Positions 36,666 to 49,321 of a stretch of DNA of 64,000 nt are shown piece by piece. The stretch lies in assembly GCA_964020155.1 (NCBI GenBank), contig OZ026564.1, positions 3,603,723 to 3,667,722 of the forward strand, in the 5' to 3' direction. The number at the start of each line of letters is the position of its first letter. Position 1 is the stretch's first letter. The translations under genes were made by a program, and so were the position numbers. The DNA is from Chondrilla cf. caribensis (lineage: Eukaryota; Porifera; Demospongiae; Chondrillida; Chondrillidae). The notes under the pieces are model-generated. The model worked only from the letters and a program-made list of their open reading frames with translations, made no database searches and was not told the DNA's origin.

Positions 36666-39600
36666 ATGTTACATCATGCTGGTTTTAAGAAGAGGGTAAT
36701 ATCCTCTCAGCACGTAGTCCATCAAAGTGTGAACCCAATTACACTGAGAGAGGAGCACTACAAGATGTGGAAACAGGACAGCATGGCCAAGGCCATGGAG
36801 GATATCAGGAGTGGCTGCTCCATCAGGTCTGCATCCATAATGTATGGAATCCCAAAATCAACACTAGCAGATCATGTTAATGGCAAATCAACCAGCAGAT
36901 CGGGAGGTGCTTACCTAACTGCAGAAGAAGAGCATGAATTAGTTGATTTCCTACTTGAAGCAGCATCAGTAGGCTTTCCAAGGACTAGGAAGGACATACT
37001 GGCCATAGTCCAGAACATTGTAAGCAGCAGAAAGACAGGTATTATGGTGACAATGGGGTGGATGGATCGTTTCATCCAACGCCATCCAGAAGTAGCATTG
37101 CGAACTGCAATACCATTGTCACATAGCAGAGCAAAAGCAACAGATCCCGAGGCATTAATGAAGTATTTCAAAGTTTTGGAGACCTGCTTCATTGAAAATG
37201 AGATTGTTGACCCAGATCAGGTGTTCAATTGCGATGAAACAGGATTGCCAATGAATCCACTATCAGAGAAAGTGGTGGCTGCCAAGGGAGCCAAGCATGT
37301 TTCATGCATCACAGGAGGTAATAAATCTCAAACCACCGTTCTCGCCTGTAGCTGTGCAACCGGGACAGTTCTGCCACCTTTTGTTGTTCTTGACCGTCAA
37401 TCCCTCCACCCATCTTACGCCTGTGGAGAAGTGCCTGGCACCCATTACGGGATGTCGTCGAATGGATGGATGAACCAAGAGCTCTTCCAAGGATGGTTCA
37501 CCCACGTATTTTTGGAATGCATCCCTCCCAAACGCCCTGTCATCCTATTGATGGATGGACATTCATCGCACTACTGTCCAGAAACTATTCGAATGGCAGC
37601 AGAGCACCAGGTAGTTTTGTTTGCACTACCTCCAAACACCACCCACATTACACAACCTTTGGATCGTGCATGTTTTGCACCTCTAAAGGTCGCATGGCGT
37701 GAGGAGTGCCATCGATTTCAAACCCTGAACCCTGGTAAAGTGATCAATCGATTGGAATTCAGCGGCATTTTCTCTAGAGCCTGGTATAAGGCCATGAAAA
37801 TGGAGAATATTATTGCCGGCTTTAGGGTAACAGGTATTTACCCCCTCAATGCAGATGTCCTTCTGAAAGATTTGCCAATTAAGTCAGGAGTGAAGCAAGA
37901 AGTAGAAGTCCCTACTCTTGCATACATACCATTTCTTAGCCCTTTCCCAAGTCATCATCGATATCTTTCGTCTTCTCCGGGAACACCTGATGTATCCATT
38001 GGCAAGTATAGTCAGTCAAATGGTACTGTTACATCTGATTCAGCTGATACACCACCAATGACTGTTGAAGAACCTGACGGCAGCTTGACCCCCAAGTCTC
38101 CAAGCATCTGCATGCTAGCCTACAGGCAAAAAAGTGCAATAAGCAAATTTCTCGATCACTCACAGCTGCATAGTACCAGTGAAGCCAAGAAACCAGCCAA
38201 TCCAGGCAAAGTTTTGACTAGTATTCAGAACCTACAGATTTTGGAGGAAAAGGAGAAGCTTAAGGCACAGAAAGAGGAGAAGCGACTTCAACGGCAGCAA
38301 GCAAGGCTGAAGAAGAGAATTCAAAAGGATTATAAGCTTCCAATCAAGGCAGTGACAGCTGCAGGTAAGACATACGTATATACATAAGATTACATGACAT
38401 GTATACTGCATGAATTTCACCACAAGTGCTCGTTCAGCCTATTTTAATTGTAATAGTTTTCCAACATGCAGCAACTGTGACTAGTCTTGTTGAACAATCT
38501 GGTAAAGCAACAGGTGGGACGCCTATGCAGATCCTGGAAGACGCACTGGACCAGAAGATGCAAAGATCAAGCAAAGACTTATCAGGTATTGTTTTAATTA
38601 GTAACAATATATTTAGAGATGTAATCTGCCAATATACTGCATGCGCACATTACAGAACATTCAGTTGCAGTGGCTATGTAGAATGTATGTGTCATACCTT
38701 TTAATTTCTTTGTAGATGCATCCACCATGGCAAGTCAAAAGTTGCAAAAGCCCGGCTTGAGAACAAATCCAAAACAGCAGAAGATCCTCACCGATGAGAC
38801 TGAGAGCCAGAAAAAGCTTTCAGATCGACCAGAGGTAGCCAAGCAAAAGAAAAACATCCAAGGTACTCTAGAAGCATGATTATATATATATATAGGTATT
38901 GTTTTAATTGGTAACAATTTTCATGTTTAGTATTTCTGTGTGTTTATTGTGTTAACTTGTACTCTGTGTAGTTTGTTCTTCCTGTTCTGTACTATTATTT
39001 GTTATATTTTGATAATTATGAATATAATATATATATATATATTGAGTAAAAACGTATTCGACTCAATTGACCCATTTTTCGGCATCATCCCTACATATGA
39101 AGTACTACTATACTTCATGATATATATGTTTTGTACAAATTGTTCCAATTAAAGTCTTACTAATAGGACTTTGTCAGGTTTAGTCAATGACATCTTAATT
39201 AGTTCTATATGATGGCAATGTTAAAGTCAAGACATTTTAAACTAGCATAACCTGAGAAGCTGACAACCAGTAATATAAAATTGAAATTATTCAATTTTTG
39301 TCTGGAATTTACCTTAGTAAGTTACCCTACCCAAACTGCATGCAGGTACTGAGTCAAATGTGCCTGACAGAGCACAAAGTTTGACACTAATTACACCCAC
39401 CACCTGTGTGAAGAAGGAAGCAAAGAGATGCACTAATAATTCCAAACCCAAAAAACGTGAGTACATCTGTATGATTGGAGTGATATATATTACATATTGG
39501 ATAATTATAACGTACATATTTTTCCCACTGTATTATATAGAACAAATGGATTGGTGGATTAGGGAACTAAACCTTAATGCTAGTGCCAAGCATCGACTAC

Positions 39601-40476
39601 AGAATGGAGATGATCTTGATGACACGCTCATGAATGCAGCTCAGAGTCTTCTGCAGAAGCAATGCATGGATATTGGTGGATTTCAGAACACGCTTCTTGG
39701 GCAGAAATTGCAGTTTGGAGCAGTGGATCCCAAAAGGAAAGCTGTGCAGCTCATACATACAGGTTAGAAATGAGCGTATCATAAACAATCATTTTGTACT
39801 AGATTCTGCAACTGTTACAATGGAAACATGTAGAGAAGATCTTTACCAAGATCTCTACTCTAAAGCTAGCAGTTCTGAAAAAATAATCAGCTCAATTATA
39901 AAACCATTACTTATATATATACTACTGTATATGTTATTAGGTGAATCACACTGGATATGTGCATACAGGGAAGCAGGAAGCAACACTGCCATTGTTCTGG
40001 ACAGTCTAGGATCGGAGATGGATACTTCCACACACACACTCCTACAACTAGCAACAATGTTCAAGCCAGCTGCACCTGCTGATTCTATCAACATTCAGCT
40101 GAAGTCAGTCCAGCAGCAGCAGGGTTTGCATGACTGTGGCCTGTTTGCCATAGCTTTTTCAGTAGAGGTGTGCAAAGGCAATGATGCATCAGGTATAGTC
40201 TTCAACCAGGGCAAAATGCGAAAACACCTGCAAGCCTGTCTGGAAAATGGTTTCATGTCACTCTTCCCAAAAGCCAAAAATAGAAAAGGTGCCAACTTTT
40301 CAGAAGAAAGAACTGTTGTGGAGGAACTCTACTGTATTTGCAGAATGCCAGAGATGTTTGATGAGCGGATGATTTCCTGCGACAAATGCAACAAGTGGTA
40401 CCACTGTAAGTGTATTCGAATGCCTAGAGGAAGGAAACAGTTTAGGTGTCCAAAATGTAGATCTGGCTTTCTGTGA
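36666..40476 (+). CDS. Transposase fused to Ulp1-like protease domain and PHD finger
   Basis: Exons 36666-38364, 38472-38585, 38716-38862, 39346-39456, 39541-39762 and 39941-40476, all GT-AG and phase 1, giving 942 residues. Psq/CENP-B-type helix-turn-helix at about 40-75 (GIPKSTLADHVNG), CENP-B second HTH about 85-150, and a DDE_1 catalytic core with D190 (FNCDETG), D297 (LLMDGHSSH) and D333 (TQPLDRACF), 35 residues between the last two. A low-complexity linker follows (570-690). Residues ~690-880 resemble a Ulp1/SENP (C48) peptidase: H768 in ESHW, D785 in VLDS, Q825 and C830 in QQGLHDCGLF. The C-terminus (896-937) is a C4HC3 PHD finger with WYH. All catalytic residues are present. The fused layout depends on splicing predicted by eye. 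Roles inferred: cut-and-paste, possible SUMO or ubiquitin-like processing, and chromatin reading. Confidence 0.82.
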
Positions 40477-40765
40477 ACACCTTCTGCTGCACCACTTGGC
40501 TTACTGGCATTTTCTAGACTAAGTGTCATTACAAGAAAATGCATGGGACAGTTTCATCTTTTGGTTTTGCGTTTTTTTGTGTTTTTGCGTTAACGTTGTT
40601 TTTAACTCAACTCAAGTACAGGCTAGTGGAGACTTGCTATGGCTACATTTTATCCAGCAGGTGACTAAATTAAGCTTTTAATGGACCTGGCTGAACTGTG
40701 TCTCATAGGATAGCTAACTAACATCAAAAGTACACACTCGACATATATAGGTTACATATTATAGT
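40477..40765 (+). other. 3' region of the transposase gene
   Basis: Sequence between the stop codon and the right inverted repeat; no further gene. Confidence 0.4.
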
Positions 40766-41321
40766 GAAACCAATCATAAAATGGCGTTCGCGATATCATT
40801 TGAAAGATTTGTGGCCTGATGCAAGGCCTACCCTCCATTGATGATCATGTAAGTACCTTGTGTGTTCTGCAGTTATCAAGTCGGTACGTTTGCACCACTG
40901 GTTCCAGCTCCCTTGTTCGACAGAGCGTTTTTGAGGGTGGCCGAATTTTGATGTTACGCCACCTCCTGAAAAGAGAAGCAGCATTTTCTGAAGGATGAAG
41001 CTATAACATTGAAACTTCGCACATCTATTGGTAACAAACTGTTGTACAAGTAGTTAATGTTTCATAATGATACCATATTCCATTAGAATGCTGTGAAGCT
41101 TTGTCCGAGTTTGGTGATTATGTCCGAATTTTGCAAAATTCGGCCATCGCGTTTAGAGGCGTATATCTCGAAAACTTTCGAATGGAAATTACCCTAACTA
41201 CTGGAAATGATAGTGCTTGTTGTGTTCTTTCTATCGATGGCAATTTGAATTTAAAGCGTTCAGAATGAAGAGAGATATCAGTGGCCGAATTTTGATGCGT
41301 CCGGATTTTGATTTTTTACTC
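40766..41321 (-). repeat. Right ~556-base terminal inverted repeat
   Basis: Inverted partner of 35823-36376, with the same 20-base palindrome at 41124-41143 and the same CAAAATTCGGCCA-type motifs. Confidence 0.9.
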
Positions 41322-41323
41322 TA

Positions 41324-41614
41324 TGTACTTAAGAATTTCAATTTTATGTCACGTGCACGAATCGCCTACTACCTAGTACCTCGCGGTATTTTCGATCTTA
41401 AGTCGTATATACTCCCGCTGCAGTATAAGAAGCACATTATGATCTCCTTAATAATAACTTCAGCGAATGTTCTGAGCCTAAGGAAAAGGTACTTTCTATT
41501 TTGCGGACGGTCCGCACGGACGGCGGGCGGAATATGCGGACGGTGTCACGCTGGGGGCCCTGAAGGACTTCGTGTCCTGCTGAACGATAAGTGCAATGTA
41601 TTCTTTATTTTCCG
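41324..41614. other. Segment shared with 21775-22060
   Basis: Direct continuation of the duplicated flank interrupted by the transposon. Includes the GCGGACGGTCCGC element fragment at 41487-41614. No gene. Confidence 0.5.
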
Positions 41615-41735
41615 TTATGGGGTTTTCAGTGGTGTCTTCAGATTGTTGTCAAGCAGTACTCCAACAGTAGTGATCGTATAAGCAGTACAAATATCGGAAT
41701 AACAAACAAGAATAATGGGTCAACTGTTACAACAT
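41615..41735 (-). pseudogene. Second inverted 7TM gene fragment
   Basis: Counterpart of 22061-22187, covering the helix 1-2 region of the 7TM family with the same indels, so it arose before the segments duplicated. Confidence 0.7.
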
Positions 41736-41794
41736 AATATTCAGCAAGAAGGTACATATGAAAAATGCTACCCGTTCACGCATGCACGCATGTA

Positions 41795-41796
41795 CA

Positions 41797-41848
<52 letters not shown>

Positions 41849-41922
41849 CACGCATACACGCACACACACACACGCATGCACGCACGCAAGCACACACACA
41901 CACACATGCATGCACGCACGCA

Positions 41923-42000
<78 letters not shown>
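41795..42000. repeat. (CA)n microsatellite
   Basis: CA run with CGCA and CATG variants, like that following WDR61 exon 13324-13417. Confidence 0.85.
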
Positions 42001-42003
<3 letters not shown>

Positions 42004-42023
42004 TCCATTGCATGCCCTTATAG

Positions 42024-42116
42024 GTGTGGGATGTTGCAATCAATCCTGTCGGAACTAAAATGGCGTCTGTATCTGATGACAAGGTTATTCACGTGTATTC
42101 CTGTCCACTACCATAG
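42024..42116 (+). pseudogene. Isolated copy of the last WDR61 exon
   Basis: GTG TGG GAT ... CCA TAG, 93 bases like 15137-15229, with a TTATAG acceptor. The preceding exons are deleted: CA repeats from two different introns appear to have recombined. Confidence 0.7.
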
Positions 42117-42946
42117 GGATAAAGATTAACTATGTGCAATGCATTTATATTAAGTGCTCATCACACATAAATGAAAAATACATGCAGGTGTGTATGTGAT
42201 TAAGCGGATACATACTAACCTATATATAATACTACAGCACAATAATAATAATAATAATGTAATATGTAGTATACGTATGTATGATCTATATATAAAATAA
42301 TAAATAATAAATTAAATATAATTAAGTTAAGCACCTCCAAATTAATGTTGTTACAGAATGCACACATGCCGAGATAGGGATTGTTTCAGAATTGCTGACT
42401 ATGATGATTATCATGTACGTATATAATGTGTTCCTTTGCATGATCACAACAGTAATTTTATATTATAATATTGCACTACAAAGATGGCCGATGTCTATCA
42501 ATCAATATTATTATTATAACAAAATACTTGGCATAATAATGTATAGCCTGTAATTATTATAATTACTTTATATTCCTATTATTCTGACGGGCAAACTAAC
42601 TCATGATTGAATAAACAAAGTAGCATGACAGTAAATTACTACATACGTACACTATAGTAATACGTTGAGGCTTCAACTTCATTGACAAGTACATAATAAT
42701 GTTACATGCAATTTAAGAATAGAAGAATAATACTGTCCACTCTAAATCACATGCACTGTATATTATTATATACAGTACATACACTGTCAGTACAATACAC
42801 AGTTAAGTGAGCACACAGGGCATGCTGGTGTACAAACCAGAGGGTAATGTTTAACAGAATAACCAAAATTATCAATAATAAGAACTACACAGGCATGCAG
42901 ACATAGGTCAAGGAATACTACTACAGGAATGGAGCAGAAGAGTGTG
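42117..42946. other. AT-rich spacer
   Basis: No gene recognised. The right part resembles the 3' flanks of other SRCR genes. Confidence 0.45.
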
Positions 42947-45900
42947 TCAATCAGCTGAGTCAGTAGGGGGATTATCCTCAATTGGATCTGTTGGTTGGGA
43001 ATGAGAAGTAACTGGGTCAGGTTGCTGATCTTGATAGCCAATTTGCTGCTGGTAGTCGGGCTGTGGTGGGTACCCTCCTTGCTCCTGCTGGTAGTTTGGC
43101 TGTGGTAGGTACACTACTTGCTGCTGCTGAGGCTGTTGATTCACCATTGCGACGGCTACAGTAGTTCCTGCAGCGGTGGTGACAGGAGCTCTTACCACCC
43201 TTGCGGTCCTCTTCCTTCGCTTGGCGCAGATCACCACAACAATACAGACGATGACACATGGGACAATAAACAGAAACACTACAGCAAAAACAACACCCGT
43301 AACGATCCCGGCCACGTTAGCTGTAGAAATGGGGACGGATTCAGGAGAAAGTGTGCCTGTATGAGATAAGAACAAGATAACAAGACTTAGTATGATTGTA
43401 GAAATTCTTCAACATGCTAGATCAATTTAGACGTGTTTTATCTATGGACAGATAACGCATGTCACAATTTTTCATCAAACAGTTGGGCTTCTTCAGGTAC
43501 ACACAACTAAAACTAAACTGATTGAACAATGTAAGTGAGTAAGTGAGTGGATGGAAAATTAACCAATGGGAACAAAACATACATGATGCCTGTCCAATCA
43601 ATAAGAAAAAGATAACAAGTAATTCAAGAAATACTGGAAGTTGAAATGAAAATAATATCAGGGCTGCCACATGCAGAAAGAAGACTAATGAGTAATTCCA
43701 GCATGGGGGCGGCACTTTACTAGGTCTTATTGTAACATCAACTGTTGAATTACATGCACAGCTGTACGTACACTTTTAGTATGTACACATAACCACATGA
43801 GAGACTCACTTGTTACTAAATAAGTGCACCTAATCCCAATATCATCACTATGACCACAGTTTTCAACCCCTAGGCCTCTGTGATTACAGTTGATCAGTTG
43901 GGATTCACTTCCTGTACAGGTGACATCGTCCAACCAGATAGTCCGACTACTGGATCCACTACTACTGAGTGTCCAATCACTGTCAAAGGCACCCTCAAAC
44001 CCCATCTGCCTGCAAGCAACATTAGCTTCGTTGTTCCCCCAACCATCATCACAGACGGTGCCCCATTCTCCACTGACATAAATCTCAAGACGACCAGCAT
44101 AGAGGGATGTGGAAAAAAAAGAACTGCCAACAAGCCTCAGTGAACCCTGCTGTAGACCTAAGAGTGTAGTGTGAATGAGATAAAGTAATGTTACAGGAAC
44201 TGTGCTAAAGACACATGCACAGGGTGACTATGACACACATACATAATATTATATGTACATACATGTCATTGATTACGTAGTACATGATTACGTACACAGT
44301 ACACACACAATAAATACCAAGCAGTCCGATGAGGATGCCATACTATGTGTTTACAGTGTTAGGTAAGCAAGTAAGGGAAGTAAGAAGGGAAACTACACAA
44401 TGATCCCACTCTCAGCACATTCTTAGAATATCACTCAATGAATACAGTGTGCCATTCATGTTCAACATTTTGAGCACAAAATGCCAGTGGAGAGAACCTG
44501 GGAAGAACCTCGTATCCAATTCTACATCAGTAGCTATCATTACAATTATACAAGAATAATATTGATATTGAATTCTGTACTCACTGGAGGTTGAGCAGAT
44601 AACACCAACATCTTCACTGTGACTACAAGAGCTTGAGGCGGTGAAGCAGTTATCCAGTCTACTCTCATTACCTCTACAGTGGAAATAAGCCCCCCACTGT
44701 TCTCCTGTTCCTCGTCCAAAGAGTGTTTGGGTCACAACTTTAATGGCATATCCATATCCCAGTTGTCTACAGGCTACGTTAGCCTCATTCAGGTCCCAAG
44801 CGTTGTCACAAACAGTCTGCCACTCTCCGCTACGGAACACCTGAACACGACCCTCATTGCTTGCGCTGCCACCTACCAAACGTATGACCTGAGCACTTGC
44901 TGTAGGGGAGGTTGAGACAGAATTCACTGGTGAACAAGACAATATAGATTCACCACTCATGTAATTACACACACTCAAGACACTCTTCATGATAGGGAGT
45001 GGGGGAGGAGAACCATATGCATGTCATCACCAAATTCTTATTCTTAATGTTCCATTGGGAAACCTCACAGGCAATTTTTGGGTGGGGTGGGGAGTGTCTG
45101 CCAAGTAGAATGCATAATGAAAGAAGTTATAATAATAGCCACAATAAGGGTGGCTCGAGTATAAGTTGTGAGACGCGCATGAATATACCATATGCACAGT
45201 TATGCCCATCGTCCACAATGATGTGGTGGATGTCGGTGAATGCGTTTGCGCTAATGTGTGGAGTAGTATAGGCAGCTGTGAGGGAAATGCGTTTTTCACC
45301 ATCTACTGCAATTATTGTAGCCTGACTAGATGCTTTCTTGAAGGAACACTACTGGCCAACAACAGGAAATAGGACCAAACTGGTTGAAAGAGCAGCAAAC
45401 TTCTTTGAAATTGAGAAATTTCGAGTACACAATTGATTGAATTAGGTTCAGTGCACGAATTCTAGCCCAATTTCTAATTGTCGGCATTCAAAATCAGTCA
45501 TCTTCCTTCACGCAATAAAAATTATAATAATAATTGCGGTTAAAGTGTAGGAGCACATATAATATATACAGCATAATATACCTATCGGATGAGCGATACA
45601 TACCGGACGTCGAAATGAAAATAATATCAGGGCTACCACAGGCAGAAAGATGACTAATGAGTAACTAAAGCATGGGGAGCAGCAGCCCCATAATGTTCTT
45701 AACTTTACTAGCTCTTATTGTAACATCAACAGTTGAATTACATGCACCTGTACGTACATCTTTACACATAATCACATGGGAGACTCACATATTACTGAAC
45801 GAGTGCACCTAATCCCGATATCTACATAATGTCCACAGTAACCAACTCCTAGGCCTCTGTGATTACAGTTGATCAGTTGGGATTCACTTCCTGTACAGGT

Positions 45901-48759
45901 AACATCACCCAACCAGACAGGCTGACTACTGGATCCACTTCTCCTGTGTGTCCAATCACTGTCATAGGCACCTTCAAACCCCATCTGCCTGCAAGCAACA
46001 TTAGCGTCAGTGATCCTCCAACCCTCATCATCACAGACGGTGCCCCATAGTCCATTGGCAAAAATCTCAAGACGACCAGCATAGAGGTATGAGGAATAAT
46101 AGGAACGGCCAACAAGCCTCAGTGAACCCCGCTGTAGGCCTAAGAGTGTAGTGTGGATGAGATAGGTAATGTTACTGTACTAAAGACATATACACATGCA
46201 GAGTGACTATGATTACATACATACATAATATATGTACGTACATGTCATTGATTACATTATACATGATTATGTACACAGTACACACATCACACAATAAATA
46301 CCAAGCATATGCATTCCGATGCGGATGCCATACTATGTGACTACAGTAGAAGTAAGGGAAGTAAGAAGGGAAACTACACAATGCTCCCACTCTCAGCACA
46401 TTCTTAGAATATCACTCAATGGATACAGTGTGACATTCATGTCAACATTTTGAGTACAAAATGCCAGTGGAGAGAACCTGGGAATAACCTCATATCCAAT
46501 TCTACATCAGTAGTTATCATTTTAATTATTATAATTGATATTGAATTCTGTACTCACTGGAGGTTGAGCAGATAACACCAACATCTTTGCTGTGACTACA
46601 ATAGATTAAATAGTCGGTGGTGGTCCGGGAGCAGTATTCCAGTCTTCTCTCACTACCAGTACAAGAGAAAGAGGCCTTCCACTGTCCTCCTGTTCCTTGA
46701 CCAAAGAGTGCATGGCTCACAGCTCTAATGGCATATCCATATCCCAGTTGTCTACAGGCTACGTCAGCATCATTCAGGTCCCAATCGTCGTCACAAACAG
46801 TGAACCACTGTTTGCTACGGAGCACCTCAACACGACCCTCATTGCTTGCATTGCCACCTACCAAACGCATGTCCTGAGCACTTCCTGTAGGGGAGGTTGA
46901 CACAGAATTCACTGGTGAACAAGACAATATAAATTCACCACTTGACTAATGAGTAATTCCAGCATGGGGGCGGCACTTTACTAGGTCTTATTGTAACATC
47001 AACTGTTGAATTACATGCACAGCTGTACGTACACTTTTAGTATGTACACATAACCACATGAGAGACTCACTTGTTACTAAACGAGTGCACCTAATCCCGA
47101 TATTATAACTATGTCCACAGTCTTCAACTCCTAGGCCTCTGTGTCTACAGTTGATCAGTTGGGATTCACTTCCTGTACAGGTGACATCGTCCAACCAGAT
47201 AGTCTGACTACTGGATCCACTTCTTCTGAATGTCCATTCATTGTCATAGGCACCTTTAAACCCCATCTGCCTGCAAGCAACATTAGCTTCATTGATCCCC
47301 CAACCATAATCACAGATGGTGCCCCATCGTCTATTGACATAAATCTCAAGACGACCAACATAGAGGGATGCGGAATAATAGGAACTGCCAACAAGCCTCA
47401 GTGAACCCTGCTGTAGACCTAAGAGTGTAGTGTGGATGAGATAAGGTATTGTTACAGGAACTGTGCTAAAGACACATGCACATGCAGGGTGACTATGATT
47501 ACACACGTAAATAATACATAATAATAGTACATGTCATTGATTTCGTTGTACATGATTACGTACACACACCACACAATAAACACCAAGCATTCTGATATGG
47601 ATGCCATACTATGTGACTGCAGGGGAAGTAAGTGAAGTAAGGGAAGTAAGAAGGGAAACTACACAATGCTCCCACTCGCAGCACATTCTTAGAATATCAC
47701 TCAACGGTTACAGTGTCTCATTCATGTTCAGCATTTTGAGCACAAAATGCCAGTGGAGAGAACCTGGGAATAACCTCATATCCAATTCTACATCAGTATA
47801 GTTATCATTTTAATTATTATAATTGATATTGAATTCTGTACTCACTGGAGGTTGAGCAGATAACACCAACATCATCATTGTGACTACAAGACACTGAGGA
47901 GGTGAAGCAGTTATCCAGTCTACTCTCACTGCCAATACAGTAGAATTCAGCCTCCCACTGTCCTCCTGTTCCTCGACCGAAGAGTGTATTGGTCACAACT
48001 CTAATGGCATATCCATATCCCAGTTGACTACAGGCTACATCAGCCTCGTTCAGGTCCCAACTGTTGTCACAAACAGTCTGCCACTGTCCACTACGGAACA
48101 CCTCAACACGACCCTCATTGCTTGCGCTGCCACCTACCAAACGTATGTCCCGCGCACTTCCTGTAGGGGAGGTTGACACAGAATTCACTGGTGAACAAGA
48201 CAATATAAATTTACCACTCATGTAATTATGCATACCCAAGGCATCCTTCATGATAGGGAGTGGGGGAGGGATAACCATAATTATTATCATCACCAAACTC
48301 TCATTCTGATTGCTCCAAAGGGATCGAATCATCACAGGTAATTTTTGGGTGGTGACCAGTGGGGAGTGTCTGGCAATTAGAATGTATATAATATTGATTG
48401 GAGCTGTAATGATAGCCGCGATAAGGACGGTTTGAGGTTATGTAGTGTCTATGGTTTGAGTATATAAGTTGTGAGGCGCGCACGAACTGTTTACTGTCGT
48501 TCACAATTGAGCTTCTCACCGAATTAATAGTTCACATTTCTGTTAATGAATTATAATACCTACGTACCAACCTTTCGGACAAAACCCCACTCATGACAGC
48601 TAAGTGAGCTTCTTTAGAATTTATCTAACATAAACGGTTTCTCCTACGTGTTCCGTCTTGAATTATACGATTAAGAGTGCATGGTGTAACCTCTGAATAC
48701 TCACCGGGAGAAGTATTAGCCACGAAGAGAACACACGTACAGAGGAGAACGATCAACAT
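42947..48759 (-). CDS. SRCR receptor D: possible six-SRCR receptor with degraded PPxY
   Basis: Exons 48705-48759 ([18 protein letters not shown]), 47846-48187, 47071-47418, 46558-46911, 45789-46139, 44585-44926, 43810-44157 and 42947-43356; 849 residues if all are joined. Exons alternate first-type and second-type SRCR, each in phase 1 with GT-AG borders and no stops. The domain from 46558-46911 has an insertion (RTTTDYLIYC); that from 45789-46139 has VWLGDVTCTG. The tail is short, with one to two repeats, and ends EDNPPTDSAD, so the PPxY of other members is lost. The intron at 44927-45788 contains sequence like the intron 1 region of other genes, so the last two SRCR exons plus tail may come from a separate gene that lost its signal exon. 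Fusion into one transcript is inference. Confidence 0.65.
45440..45560. mobile_element. Decayed CAGGGCC-element fragment
   Basis: cgaattctagcccaatttct and following bases match the middle of the 32151-32648 element with many changes; no frame remains. Lies in the gene D intron at the proposed fusion point. Confidence 0.45.
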
Positions 48760-49193
48760 TATGGAGTTCACAACCCTACAATCTTGGATAATGTCAAACG
48801 ACAGAGAGCGTCGAGGGACTCGCAATTATAGACACCCTAAAGTAATGTAACCCCTAAATTAGAGTTCAGGACGGCGATCAGAGTTTAATTAACCCTCCTG
48901 TCCTCCCTTGTACAAAAAAACGTTTTAATTTTCGTAGGGTATTGGGAAAGGGCTAGCAAGTTACATTTGGTATCACAACGAAGCTTACTTCACATAGATT
49001 CCGATTCCTGAGTAAAATCATGGATACTCTATATTACGTACCCAGTAAAATCCTATGATTGTCAGTTTATTGTGTTAGCATAGATAATAGAACTACGTAA
49101 CCGGTATTGGAAACTGTAATTTATATACATTACCTACCTTAACATACTATATAAATATTCGATTACGTCACCACCAATGGCAAGAGGCTAATT
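48760..49193 (-). promoter_or_regulatory. 5' flank of SRCR gene D
   Basis: Duplicates the 5' flank of gene B (27805-28226) with small differences, including the GTTTGACATTATCC leader block. Confidence 0.45.
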
Positions 49194-49258
49194 AGCTAGC
49201 CCGTCCCCGCACACGCCCCATGGGCGGAAGTAGGGCGCGTTTGCCGGACGGGCTAGCT
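49194..49258. repeat. GC-rich hairpin, second copy
   Basis: AGCTAGCCCGTCCC arm paired with a GGACGGGCTAGCT arm; one base of the stem changed relative to 28227-28291. Confidence 0.6.
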
Positions 49259-49321
49259 AGCTAGAGTAGAGGCTAATAGGTCAAAGAGACAAACGCGAAC
49301 GACTGGTTAGATAGATAGATA

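Larger units (their letters stand above)
35823..41321 (+). mobile_element. Pogo/Tigger-type DNA transposon with long terminal inverted repeats
   Basis: 5499 bases starting GAGTAAAAAATC and ending GATTTTTTACTC, flanked by TA at 35821-35822 and 41322-41323. The matching sequence at 21765-21790 (cccaacagttatgtacttaa) lacks the element and shows the empty site, consistent with TA target duplication. It carries one multi-exon gene (36666-40476) inside ~555-base inverted repeats that are nearly identical to each other, which argues for recent activity. Confidence 0.9.

Noticed and set aside
43880..44143. + strand frames beginning [14 protein letters not shown], repeated in every gene
   Set aside because: Antisense shadow of the second-type SRCR exon; conserved only because the exon is.
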